From: [Clostridium] methylpentosum DSM 5476
GTDB taxonomy: Bacteria > Bacillota > Clostridia > Oscillospirales > Ruminococcaceae
NCBI GenBank assembly: GCA_000158655.1
Contig: EQ973343.1
Location: 59,846-102,735, forward strand
Length of the DNA stretch: 42,890 nucleotides
Direction of reading: 5' to 3'
In this document: in pieces, positions 9,401-18,028 of the stretch
How the letters are laid out: each line of letters begins with the position of its first letter
How positions within the stretch are numbered: position 1 is the stretch's first letter
Notes under the pieces: model-generated
What the model was told of the DNA's origin: nothing
Database searches by the model: none
The model's input: the letters and a program-made list of their open reading frames with translations, nothing else
Position numbers and translations under genes: made by a program

Positions 9401-10312
9401 CTATTGTGTGACCTCAATCCTTCCGTTCTTTGTTTCTAATTCAACAGTTGCGGTTGGGTTGCTTCCCACAGTTCCTTTTGTGGTCTCTCCATCAACCACA
9501 GTATCTGTTTGAACTGGAGTAGAGATAGAACCATTTTTTGTTGTTGCAATAAAATAAAATTCCAAATCTTTTGGGAGAGTAATCTGCACAGCATCATTCT
9601 TGTTGAAAAACGACAGGTTACCGATCACTTCGGTATACACCACATTCAAAGTCCCTGAATTCTCTGCTCGATAGCTTCCAGAACCAACTGCCGCTTTTAT
9701 GTCCGCGTTCCCGCTGGTGGTCTTATAGGCGACAGCACCATTGAGCTTTTCGCAGGTCACGTCTCCGCTGGTGGTGGTAATATCAATTTGATTTGCTTCC
9801 AAACTGCCGATAGCAAGGGTTCCTTTGGTAGTCGACAAGTAGATCTGAGACGCGGCTACTGTGTCTAATTGCATTGTACCAGCTGTACTGTCCATACGCA
9901 AAGTTTCCAACGAGAATTCTGTTTGTGTACAATCAATGTCACCATCCGTTGTCGTGACTGTTAAAGTCTGATGATAGGATGCCGGAAGATAGACTTCAAT
10001 ACTTCTTGAAAAATCACCCTAAAAAAATGGCTTTGCGCCCTCGTTGATCGTGATGCTTTCACGATCCTGAGCAACGTTTGCATAATAGCGTTCCTTATCA
10101 GATGTCATGTATTCCTTTATAATCAGTTCGTTGGTTTCGCTTTTAAAAAATGTGATAGGTTCCTCGTCATAGGAAATTTGAATTTCTGATGCTGCATCTA
10201 ACGGGAAATGGAGTTCATTCACAAGCCTTAAATTCGGGGAATGAGAACATCCGGAAAACAGCAAGGCGGACATTCCCAGCGCTGCACATCCAGTCGCAAT
10301 TTTTTTGATCAT
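9401..10312 (-). pseudogene. DUF4097-type lipoprotein interrupted by an in-frame amber codon
   Basis: One continuous frame of 303 codons with a single TAG at 10019-10021 (codon 98). The N-terminal part has a lipoprotein signal (LLFSGC lipobox, Cys22), then the start of a beta-strand-rich domain ending AKPFF. After the stop the same frame continues GDFSRSIEVYLP and then repeated short beta strands (TTDGDID, TTSGDVTCEKLNG, TTSGNADI, TKNGSI, TKNGRIEV) typical of the DUF4097 putative adhesin family, to the natural end at 9401. No frameshift is present. The TAG is one change away from TGG (Trp), so a recent nonsense mutation, a sequencing error or amber readthrough would each explain it. Start ATG 10312 has AGGAGG at an unusually long spacing of about 13 bases. 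It lies downstream of the TetR gene, with a shared operator between them. Confidence 0.85.
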
Positions 10313-10340
10313 CGGTAAGCACTCGCCTCCTATTAATGAG

Positions 10341-10355
10341 TGAATAATTCATTCA
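10341..10355. promoter_or_regulatory. TetR operator copy upstream of the lipoprotein gene
   Basis: TGAATAATTCATTCA is a near-perfect palindrome (7-base arms, one mismatch) that matches the site at 11069-11083 at 13 of 15 positions. It is located 29 bases before the lipoprotein start. Confidence 0.7.
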
Positions 10356-10391
10356 ATAGCAGTACAAAAATTAGAGGACGCAAAGGCCCTG

Positions 10392-11057
10392 CTAATTTAT
10401 TTTTTTGTATGCCGCTAGGATATTGTCCATACAGATGGTTTTTGCCAGCTCCATTGAAATCGGCTGAGTCTCAAAAGAAGTATAACGAATGTCCATAGCC
10501 CACCATGACAACATCTCTATAATCAATGTTGTAGTCAACTCCAGATGTTGCAACGGACGAACTGTCCCAGCTTCCATAAACTTTTGTAAATACTGTGTCA
10601 TGGTTTCAAAAAACTGTTTTCGATACCTTTTGTAATGCTCTGCCAGTTTTTTAAAATCAAACTGGTTTTTCTCGATAAACAGGCATCCTGCCGCATAGCG
10701 GGCCAGTAAGTCAAAAGCGTCTGATACGAGCAGTTCCAAGCTATACTGATCCGTTTCATGAAGGTGAGCGGCAAATTCCCTGCCGGACTGTTCAAAGCAG
10801 CTGATAATCTGTTCTTCCAGCCCAGCAAACAGATGGTCTGTAATGGGCCGGTCAAATTCCCGATCATTAAAATCCGGTTCTATGGTGCGTTTCAAAATAA
10901 AGTGCATGATTTCTTTTTTCCCGGTAAAATCGAGATAAATTGTGCCGACAGACACACCAACAGCTTTTGCAATATGGCTAATCTGCGTTTTCGCGTAGCC
11001 TTGTTGTAAAAATAAGACGGTGGCGGCTTCGGCAATTTCTTGAATGCGCTGGTTCAT
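10392..11057 (-). CDS. TetR-family transcriptional regulator
   Basis: 221-aa repressor-type regulator. Start 11057 (MNQRIQEIAEAA) is chosen because AGGAGGGG lies a few bases upstream; starting at 11084 would put the operator and ribosome site inside the coding region. Residues 5-55 form the TetR helix-turn-helix: the recognition region ISHIAKAVGVSVGTIYLDF and the following GKKEI are typical. The rest is a helical ligand-binding and dimerisation domain with no recognisable ligand. It has a consensus promoter (11098-11126) with an operator-like palindrome at 11069-11083 between promoter and start, so it is very likely autoregulated. The second copy of the palindrome before the lipoprotein gene names that gene as the other target. 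Confidence 0.9.
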   Translation of the reverse strand: MNQRIQEIAEAATVLFLQQGYAKTQISHIAKAVGVSVGTIYLDFTGKKEIMHFILKRTIEPDFNDREFDRPITDHLFAGLEEQIISCFEQSGREFAAHLHETDQYSLELLVSDAFDLLARYAAGCLFIEKNQFDFKKLAEHYKRYRKQFFETMTQYLQKFMEAGTVRPLQHLELTTTLIIEMLSWWAMDIRYTSFETQPISMELAKTICMDNILAAYKKIN

Positions 11058-11068
11058 CTGTCCCCTCC

Positions 11069-11083
11069 TGAATGAATCATTCA
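11069..11083. promoter_or_regulatory. TetR operator in the tetR leader
   Basis: TGAATGAATCATTCA is a perfect 7-base inverted repeat around one central base, immediately downstream of the expected transcription start and just before the ribosome site. A copy lies at 10341-10355. Confidence 0.75.
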
Positions 11084-11097
11084 TTTTCTTAGCTGCA

Positions 11098-11126
11098 ATT
11101 ATACTCCTTTTTCACAAAAATGTCAA
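11098..11126 (-). promoter_or_regulatory. Consensus sigma-A promoter of tetR
   Basis: On the minus strand TTGACA (11121-11126) and TATAAT (11098-11103) have a 17-base spacer. Both hexamers are perfect. Confidence 0.9.
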
Positions 11127-11626
11127 TCTTCAAATAACCCGAATGCTTGTCCGGCTGGATTGGATCAAATTTCACAGTACTTTTTTGTACTGAGGACTTG
11201 TTGATTCGGCTACTTTTCGCTTTTGATGCTGGTATAACATAATTTAAAAATATCCATAAAGAAGGCGAGATTTCAAAGCGAAGAAAATGAATCGGGCAAT
11301 AGGTACGATTCTTATACCGGCTGACTCAGCGAGAAAACTGGGCTGGATGGAACAAACCCATCTCACCTCTGATCCCCCTTTGACATTGTCGCTTACATAG
11401 CAGAATCAACGGGAAGGCCAGTGTGAAAACGAATTGATGCCGAACACATTGCCCGTTTATCCGCTACAACGACAATTCATTCTGAGGCGGCGCTGCCATC
11501 TCGCTGCCCTGGTACGCCTATCAAACGCATGGTGTCCTGAAAAAGTCCTGAGGTGCCATGCAAAAACTGATGATTTTAAACGACTTTTTATTGTAGGAAC
11601 TCCGGAACGAAACACGCCGCATTGCT
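11127..11626. other. Intergenic stretch, no supported gene
   Basis: About 500 bases between the TetR promoter and the AraC gene end. The open frame at 11434-11727 on the plus strand overlaps the AraC gene and has no ribosome site. I see no clear terminator, repeat or RNA gene. Confidence 0.5.
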
Positions 11627-12622
11627 TTAAAGCGAACGTCTGGATGTATCCCGGCAGGAGGACGGTGTCACACCGTATTTTGAGCGAAACGAACGGCTTA
11701 GATAGCTTGCATCGTGAAACCCGGTGAGCTGGGCGATTTCATCGGTTGAGTGCGCTGTTGTTTCAAGCAAATGCTTCGCTTTTTCAAGCTTAAAGTTGCT
11801 CAGGATGTCTGTAAAGCTTTGACCGGTATGCTTCCGGATGAGTTTGGAGAGATAGCCGGAAGAATAGCCGAACTCCGCTGCAAGGCTGCTGAGTGTCACA
11901 TCCGCGCTGTGCTGGTTGAGGTAGACGATCACGTCGACGATTAACTTGTTCGAAACAGAAGACTCAATGTGATTTTCCTGTGCAAAGATTCTTCCCAAGC
12001 GCGCAAACAGAATGACAAGTGCAGACTCTATGACTTGTACATATCCCTGTTCTTTGTTGATGTATTCCAAGATGATTTCCTCTAAAAACGGAGAAATTGC
12101 CTTAGTATTTCTGCTGGGGAAATACAGGTAATCCTGCGTCTTGTTGATGTGATACATATAATCAACAAAAAAGTTTGAGATCAGATGATTGTCGGACAGC
12201 AGCGGCAGCATGGACTGCTCAAACAGCTCCCGGCTGAGCATAATGTTAAACAAACAATCCCCTTCTGAAGTGGTAAAAGGGTCGTGTTTGGCATTTGGAT
12301 TGAGCAGGAGTATATCCCCCTGGTGAAGTGTTATTTTTTCTGATTCAAATACATTAAAACAGCTTCCGCTGCGGACATACATCAGTTCAAAATAGTCGTG
12401 GTTGTGCAGCAGGGATTGCTCCGCGTTTTTTGCATTTGGAAGCCCGTGCAGATCGACAGCCACCTGTTCTTTTTTCGTCAGATAAAACTGAATTGGGACG
12501 GTGTAGAACCCGTTTTTCCGCGCCAATTTTTTGAGCATCTCTCTCAGCCTGCGCTGCTGCGAGCTGTCTGACAGCGCCCGCTGTTCCCGGCGTTTCTGGC
12601 TGATATATTCCTCTACTGTCAT
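11627..12622 (-). CDS. Cupin/AraC-family transcriptional regulator 1
   Basis: 331-aa cytoplasmic regulator, presumably sensing a sugar and switching the divergent GH106 gene at 12775. Start 12622 (MTVEEYISQ) follows GGGAGG at normal spacing; the longer frame from 12646 lacks one. An N-terminal cupin sensor domain is visible with HNHDYFELMYVRSG (from residue 73) and the LHQGDILLLNPNAKH motif. The last 100 residues carry two helix-turn-helix units of AraC/XylS: LSSLAAEFGYSSGYLSKLIR and then DEIAQLTGFHDASYLSRSF, ending in YGVTPSSCR. Its gene and the enzyme gene are head to head with 152 bases between them. The same layout occurs three more times in this window. The inducer is unknown. Confidence 0.92.
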   Translation of the reverse strand: MTVEEYISQKRREQRALSDSSQQRRLREMLKKLARKNGFYTVPIQFYLTKKEQVAVDLHGLPNAKNAEQSLLHNHDYFELMYVRSGSCFNVFESEKITLHQGDILLLNPNAKHDPFTTSEGDCLFNIMLSRELFEQSMLPLLSDNHLISNFFVDYMYHINKTQDYLYFPSRNTKAISPFLEEIILEYINKEQGYVQVIESALVILFARLGRIFAQENHIESSVSNKLIVDVIVYLNQHSADVTLSSLAAEFGYSSGYLSKLIRKHTGQSFTDILSNFKLEKAKHLLETTAHSTDEIAQLTGFHDASYLSRSFRSKYGVTPSSCRDTSRRSL

Positions 12623-12641
12623 AAGACACCTCCCAATTCTT

Positions 12642-12670
12642 ATCATAGCATAGTGAACCCGATTTTACAA
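12642..12670 (-). promoter_or_regulatory. Promoter of AraC regulator 1
   Basis: Minus strand: TTGTAA (12665-12670), a 17-base spacer and TATGAT (12642-12647). The transcript would start near 12635, which leaves a leader of only about 13 bases holding the ribosome site. Confidence 0.65.
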
Positions 12671-12714
12671 CGAAGCCGACCTAAAAATACATGGTTTCAT
12701 CCAGTTGTTTTTAC

Positions 12715-12720
12715 TATAAT
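12715..12720 (+). promoter_or_regulatory. -10 element of GH106 gene 1
   Basis: A perfect TATAAT, 55 bases before the enzyme start and without a convincing -35. This is what an AraC-activated promoter would look like. Confidence 0.5.
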
Positions 12721-12774
12721 AAATTTATACAGACGGAATGTTTGTGTAGTTTTTGTAAAAAGGAGAGAAATTGA

Positions 12775-15700
12775 ATGAAAAGAGCAAAAAGGGTATTTGC
12801 CGCAGTTTTGTCGGCAGCACTGCTCTGTTCCTGCCTTCCATTTTCTAGGGTGGCGGCAGAGCCTCAGCAGGCCGACTTGAGCTTCGCGCAACAGTTTGCA
12901 TCCCCCCAAGGAACTGCAAAGCCCTACATCCGCTGGTGGGTGACACCCGGACTGATGAACGAGCAGGAAACCAAACGCGAGATACGCCAGATGGCAGAAG
13001 CGGGTTTTGGCGGCATTGAACTCGTTGCAATCGTTTCCATGGCCCCGTTCGGAAGCGACGGATGGAACCAATGCATGAAATGGGCGTTGGAGGAAGCCGC
13101 GGCCTGTGGGATTACCCTCGATTTTACCATTGGCCAGGGTTGGCCGGTCAAAACACCGGCGGTCTCCGATCCGGACGATGTGCGAAGCGAGCAGGGATTG
13201 TTTTATAAAAACGTCGCCTTTACCGCAACAGAGGAGCAAATGACCTATCAGACAGATCTCCTCCCCTTCCCTGATGAACAGTTTGAAGCTGACCGAAGCT
13301 ACGAATTGGTCGCCGTCACTGCGGCAAAACAGATCGACGGGAAATATGATCCGGAGAGCGTGCTGGATATCACCGACTCTGTCATCGGGTTAGAGACCTC
13401 TTCCGATGTCTCGGGCGCAAGCCTGAGCTGGACAGCCCCGGAAAAAGGAGACTGGACTCTCTTTTATCTGTACCGTCAGGGAATATCAGCAAAGAGCAGC
13501 ACGTCGCCGGTAATTGATCACTTCAGCAGGCAGGCAACCGAGGCGGTGACAGGCTATTGGGACAGCGCTTTGATGGCAGGAGAGCTCGCCTCCCTTTATG
13601 AAAACAACGGGGGAAATATCTTTTGCGATTCCCTCGAACTCGGTCAGAAGGATAAGGACCAGTCCGCCTTTTGGAGCCAAAACCTGCTCGAAGAATTCGA
13701 GCTGCGGCGGGGTTATGACCTGACGCCTTATCTGCCGGCTATTTTCATCTCGGGTTATTACCCCTACTATTCTCATCAAAAAGAGACAGATGCGCAGCCG
13801 GATTTTGATTTTGGATCAGCCGGAAGCCAGGTGCGGGAGGATTTTTACAAGACACTCACTGAACTGTTTACTGAAAATCATGTCTCAGTCATTCGCGACT
13901 GGGCAAATTCCCACAACATGCAGCTTCGCTACCAGGTGTACGGCGCGTGCATGGAGGTCACCGAGCCGAGTCTGGCAACTGATATTGTCGAAACTGAGTC
14001 GTGGGGACACAAAGACACGCTGGATATGTACCGGACGCAGAGCGGTGTGGTACACATGAACGGAAGCGGATTGTACTCCACCGAGTCCGCGGCTGTCATC
14101 AGCCTTGCCTGGGCGCAGACCTGGACGGGTTCACACCGCGCAGGGAACGAAAAGAGCGGCCCCTACTGGTCGGACGACGGCAGCAACTATGTGTATACCG
14201 ACAACGGAAACGAGGATGCAGGTCTGCTGTATCACTACAACCGCCAGCTCGCAACCGGCGTCAACCGGATTGTCCTGCACGGCTTTTCCTACAAAAGCAG
14301 CATGATGCAGTCCTGGCCGGGCGACTCATTCATGAGTATGGGCAATTTTCCGAACGAGTGGGATGACAAAACCCCGATGTGGGAACACATCGGTCAGATG
14401 ACTGATTACCTCTCCCGCGTACAGTACGTGATGCAGAAGGGACAGGCGGATGTCGATCTCGCGGTGTACCGCAACTACAACTATGAGGGATACCAGGCGT
14501 TTGACTGGTCGCTCAACGAGATTGAACAGGCGGGCTATACCTATGATTTTACCTCTCCTGCACTTTTAAACCTCGATCATGCAGTGGTTACAGAACAGGA
14601 TGGCCGCATGGTGCTCGCAGCGGACGGTCCTTCCTACAAAGCGCTCATTTTAGACCAGCGCAATTTTACCGGTGAAGGCGGCGGAACCGTTGCATCGAGT
14701 ATGCCGGTGGATACGGCGGAAAAAATACTCGGATTTGCACAAGCTGGACTTCCTGTTGTCATCGTCGGTGAGGCGCCAAGCCTGACAGGGACATTCAACG
14801 GTTCGCAGCAGGGGATGCTCGAACAGCAGCAACGACTTGCCTCTGTCATGCAGCAGCTCGAACAGCTCCCCACAGTCGCTGTCATCGAATCCCGTCAGGG
14901 AATCACCGAAGCGCTTGCGCAGCAGAAGGTTGCCCCTGACGCATCAAAAGAGGAGCCCTCAGCCTTACTCTCCTTCCACCGCACCGACAGCGATGCAGAT
15001 TACTATTACCTTTACAATTCAGACTTGAACACTCCGGTTTCTCAAAGCATCTCTCTGAAAGGAGAGGGACGGCCCTACCTGCTCGATCCCTGGTCGGGCG
15101 AGATCACCCCAGTTGCTCAATACACCAAACAGGATGGCCGTATCACCCTGTCAGTTGACCTGCAGCCCAACAGTAACCTGCTCGTTGCACTTGCTGAGGA
15201 CGGATGGAATGCCAACAGCCCGAAACACCACATCACCGACACTACGGCTGACCAGGCGATTTTTGATGGGGATTCCCTCGCCCTGCGCGCTACCCGTGCA
15301 GGAGAATACACCGCTTCCTTTGACAACGGTCTGTCCACAAGCGTGAAAGTGAAGGAAGTCCCGCAGCCGTTTACCCTTGACCGCTGGTCGATGACACTCT
15401 CCTCGTGGTCACGGGGAGATACCCCTCTTGACACGTTGAAAACAGAGCTCGGCCCCTATGAGCTCGATGAACTCAAACCGTGGAACGAGTTGGAGGGATT
15501 GCAGGATGTCGCTGGCGTTGCGACCTATACAGCAACATTTGACCTCGCCGAAGGATGGGATGCCGGCTTAGGCGCAGAAATTGATTTTGGCCGGGTTTCG
15601 GATACGATGCAGCTGACAGTCAACGGCCTCACCATCCCAAATATCGACCAGCTCTCAAATCATGTGGATATTGGCCGCTATTTACAGGCGGGTAAAAACA

Positions 15701-16599
15701 CCGTTACGGTGCAGGTGACCTCCAATCTGGCCAATGTGAAGTCAAACTATACCCAGGAATTCGGCTTGATCGGCCCTGTCACCGTCACCCCTTACCGCCA
15801 GGTTTCCCTGAGCGTTCCCCAGGTCGATAAAGGAATCCTGGAAAAAGTAATCGACTATGCGCAGCAACAGGCGGATTCTTCTGCATTTGATCAGGTCATC
15901 CCTGATGTGCAGGCATCCTTTGCATCAGCGCTGCAACAGGCGAAAGAAGTGTACAGAGATGGCAGTGCGGTGCAGCAGACAGTCGATCTCGCCTGGCAGA
16001 CACTGATGACTGAAATTCACAAGCTCGGCTTTGTGCGGGGAGACAAAACATCACTGAGGCTTCTCATTGAAACAGCTGAGGAGTTTCAGGCTAACATCAG
16101 CCGGTATACGCCGGCGACCGCAGCCCCTTTTACCGAGATACTCAATGCGGCCAATGGCGTTTACGACGACGAGAATGCGATGCAGAGCGACGTGGCAGCA
16201 GCGGAGAACAACTTGCTCCAAGCAATGCTCAATCTTCGATATCAAGCGGATAAATCGATCCTTGAAGGATTACTTGCGGAGGCTGCAAAGATAGACCGTT
16301 CCCTTTATACTTCAGAAAGTATGCAGGCTTTTGACACAGCAAAAGATTTGGCAGAAGTGGTTTTCGACAATCCCGATGCAACACAACCAGAAGTGGATGA
16401 CTCGGCAAAAGCGCTGCAGCAAGCGATTGACGGATTGCAAGCTGTGAACCTCCCAAGTCGGGAAACAGGGGTGCAGAGTGACAGTAGTTTGATCACTGGA
16501 AGCGGCAATGTGAAAACGGGCGATGCATCCGTTGGGATTGTTTTCTCGCTGTTCGCCCTCGCAGGCGCCGGATTGTTCCTTGGCAGAAGGAAAAAATAA
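12775..16599 (+). CDS. Giant wall-anchored GH106-like glycosidase 1 (alpha-L-rhamnosidase family)
   Basis: 1274-aa secreted enzyme of the GH106 type; characterised members release alpha-L-rhamnose from plant or complex glycans. Start ATG 12775 follows AAAGGAG. Signal peptide 1-28. Catalytic region about 35-860: the N-terminal FASPQG..KPYIRWWVTPG and MAEAGFGGIEL motifs, DFTIGQGWP, CDSLE, then candidate acidic active-site residues Glu406/Glu408 (IVETESW) and Glu437 (YSTESAA), and the VNRIVLHGFSY motif. About 880-1010 is a galactose-binding-like beta domain. About 1016-1230 are FIVAR-like helical repeats with the EIHKLGF..GDK motif shared with the GH29 protein. NVKTGD near 1245, a membrane helix and GRRKK end the chain; the sorting motif lacks the usual Leu-Pro. 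Which Glu is acid or base is not proven. Divergent from AraC regulator 1. The terminator downstream is shared with AraC regulator 2. Confidence 0.88.
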   Translation: MKRAKRVFAAVLSAALLCSCLPFSRVAAEPQQADLSFAQQFASPQGTAKPYIRWWVTPGLMNEQETKREIRQMAEAGFGGIELVAIVSMAPFGSDGWNQCMKWALEEAAACGITLDFTIGQGWPVKTPAVSDPDDVRSEQGLFYKNVAFTATEEQMTYQTDLLPFPDEQFEADRSYELVAVTAAKQIDGKYDPESVLDITDSVIGLETSSDVSGASLSWTAPEKGDWTLFYLYRQGISAKSSTSPVIDHFSRQATEAVTGYWDSALMAGELASLYENNGGNIFCDSLELGQKDKDQSAFWSQNLLEEFELRRGYDLTPYLPAIFISGYYPYYSHQKETDAQPDFDFGSAGSQVREDFYKTLTELFTENHVSVIRDWANSHNMQLRYQVYGACMEVTEPSLATDIVETESWGHKDTLDMYRTQSGVVHMNGSGLYSTESAAVISLAWAQTWTGSHRAGNEKSGPYWSDDGSNYVYTDNGNEDAGLLYHYNRQLATGVNRIVLHGFSYKSSMMQSWPGDSFMSMGNFPNEWDDKTPMWEHIGQMTDYLSRVQYVMQKGQADVDLAVYRNYNYEGYQAFDWSLNEIEQAGYTYDFTSPALLNLDHAVVTEQDGRMVLAADGPSYKALILDQRNFTGEGGGTVASSMPVDTAEKILGFAQAGLPVVIVGEAPSLTGTFNGSQQGMLEQQQRLASVMQQLEQLPTVAVIESRQGITEALAQQKVAPDASKEEPSALLSFHRTDSDADYYYLYNSDLNTPVSQSISLKGEGRPYLLDPWSGEITPVAQYTKQDGRITLSVDLQPNSNLLVALAEDGWNANSPKHHITDTTADQAIFDGDSLALRATRAGEYTASFDNGLSTSVKVKEVPQPFTLDRWSMTLSSWSRGDTPLDTLKTELGPYELDELKPWNELEGLQDVAGVATYTATFDLAEGWDAGLGAEIDFGRVSDTMQLTVNGLTIPNIDQLSNHVDIGRYLQAGKNTVTVQVTSNLANVKSNYTQEFGLIGPVTVTPYRQVSLSVPQVDKGILEKVIDYAQQQADSSAFDQVIPDVQASFASALQQAKEVYRDGSAVQQTVDLAWQTLMTEIHKLGFVRGDKTSLRLLIETAEEFQANISRYTPATAAPFTEILNAANGVYDDENAMQSDVAAAENNLLQAMLNLRYQADKSILEGLLAEAAKIDRSLYTSESMQAFDTAKDLAEVVFDNPDATQPEVDDSAKALQQAIDGLQAVNLPSRETGVQSDSSLITGSGNVKTGDASVGIVFSLFALAGAGLFLGRRKK

Positions 16600-16635
16600 A
16601 GCTTCTTCCCGTTTTAAAGAAACAATCGTATAAAC

Positions 16636-16672
16636 AAAAAAGAGCTCAACGATTTCAGTTGGGCTCTTTTTT
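16636..16672. terminator. Bidirectional terminator between GH106-1 and AraC regulator 2
   Basis: A 15-bp stem with one G-T pair (16636-16650 with 16658-16672, 7-base loop), A-run before and T-run after, 36 bases beyond the enzyme stop. It serves both convergent genes. Confidence 0.92.
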
Positions 16673-16839
16673 CATCGGTCAACGATCTTGAACAAACACA
16701 AACAGACTAAGAGATCATTGCTCAAAATAATAAAACGAGAAATCCCGGGCACAGCTGGCGAACACAGTCATTGAAGTCTAGTGAATCCAGTTGAACTTTC
16801 TATGATATGGCTCGATCAAGAGCCACATCTGCATTTTCC

Positions 16840-17859
16840 CTAATCGTTCTGGTAAGTTTTTCGGTATTGTGCGGGTGTGACATGGAAATATTCCCTGAAA
16901 GATCGTTCAAAGGAGCTTCTGTGGGAATAGCCGACCAGCTCTGAAAGATCGCCCAGCGGAATATCTGTCTTGGTCAAATAGCGACAGGCAAGCTGTAACC
17001 GGTAGCTTTGCAGCAGCTGACGGAATGTCTTTCCTGTCTCTCTTTGAATAAAGCTGCTGATCGAGCGGACAGAGTAATGAAATTCCTCCGCCAGTTTTTC
17101 GATGGTAACTGTTTGGCAATTCGTGTTGATATATGAGAGAAGAGAAGAAATATCAATGCTGCTGTTGCGCTGCATGGGGGTATGGGGCAGACGGTTGGTA
17201 TAACAGCACGCCAGGTCGGACAAAAGGCAGATCAGATAAGACGTCAGTGTTTTTTGACTGAATATGTTGTCCCTCTGGTACTCATGCAACATGAGAAACA
17301 CAATCCAAGGGCTCACCGTCATCTGTTCTTTTTTAAACACCACATATTTCTGGTTGCTGTTGGGATTGTACAGTGCGTCGATAAAAAATCCGGTAATCAA
17401 GTCGTTGTCCTCCGCCATACTGAGGAACGTCTGATCAAACAGCTTTTTGCGGATGAGGACGTTGATAATCACATCCCCGTCGTTGGGCGTCTGCACGCAG
17501 TGTATCGCTTTCGGAGAATAGAGTCCAATATCCCCTTGGTGGAATTCGACCGGGGTATCTTCAATGGTACAGATACAAGTTCCGGAATACACATAGAAAA
17601 GTTCAAAAAACTCGTGGTTGTGCATATCCTTTTGCCGTCCATATAAATTGTATGCTTTATCGAAGTCAGTGATTTGCTCCACAGCGACAAGAACGGTCTG
17701 GTCAGAATGAAAATACCTGCTTTCCAAAAAAGTATGGTAACGAATTCCCTTATAAACACTCTCTTGGGGATGATAAGGAGGCATTTTGGAAAAAAACGGA
17801 AACTCACTTGTCCGGTGTCGGTCAACGTACTGCTGTATTTGATTGAGTAACTGCTCCAC
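16840..17859 (-). CDS. Cupin/AraC-family transcriptional regulator 2
   Basis: 339-aa regulator, likely the specific switch of the divergent GH106 gene at 18029. The start is GTG at 17859 with GGGGAGGGG just upstream; no ATG fits better. The cupin sensor motif HNHEFFELFYVYSG begins near residue 79 and is followed by FHQGDIGLYSPKAIH. The C-terminal 100 residues are a typical AraC/XylS DNA-binding domain: IEKLAEEFHYSVRSISSFIQ, then LGDLSELVGYSHRSSFERSF, ending FHVTPAQYRK. It is clearly homologous to but well diverged from the other three AraC proteins here, in line with different inducers. An inverted repeat in the shared promoter (17925-17976) is a plausible binding site. Confidence 0.92.
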   Translation of the reverse strand: MEQLLNQIQQYVDRHRTSEFPFFSKMPPYHPQESVYKGIRYHTFLESRYFHSDQTVLVAVEQITDFDKAYNLYGRQKDMHNHEFFELFYVYSGTCICTIEDTPVEFHQGDIGLYSPKAIHCVQTPNDGDVIINVLIRKKLFDQTFLSMAEDNDLITGFFIDALYNPNSNQKYVVFKKEQMTVSPWIVFLMLHEYQRDNIFSQKTLTSYLICLLSDLACCYTNRLPHTPMQRNSSIDISSLLSYINTNCQTVTIEKLAEEFHYSVRSISSFIQRETGKTFRQLLQSYRLQLACRYLTKTDIPLGDLSELVGYSHRSSFERSFREYFHVTPAQYRKTYQND

Positions 17860-17922
17860 TGCTTCCCCTCCCCGATTGCCGAAAATGCTGCATTATCTTT
17901 GCTGGTAATGAGCTATCCATTT

Positions 17923-17979
17923 GGTTGTAACTATTGTATAATACAAACATCGACATGTCAATGGAAATAGCTACAAACC
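17923..17979. promoter_or_regulatory. Candidate AraC operator: inverted repeat around the GH106-2 promoter
   Basis: TTGTAACTATT (17925-17935) and, on the other strand, TTGTAGCTATT (17966-17976) match at 10 of 11 positions and extend outward as GGTT-type flanks. They straddle a perfect -10 TATAAT at 17937-17942, which has only a weak -35. The position in the regulator-enzyme gap suggests binding by AraC regulator 2. Confidence 0.55.
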
Positions 17980-18028
17980 ACAAGAAAGCCCTGATCAGGT
18001 GAGTTTTGAGAGAATGAGAGGAAAGAAA

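Noticed and set aside
11434-11727. 97-codon plus-strand frame
   Set aside because: It runs into the end of AraC regulator 1 on the other strand and has no ribosome site or known motif.
12775-12861. Possible lipoprotein signal in GH106-1 (ALLCSC)
   Set aside because: The chain also has an ordinary cleavage site (RVAAE) and a C-terminal wall anchor, which does not fit lipid anchoring. Type I cleavage is more likely.
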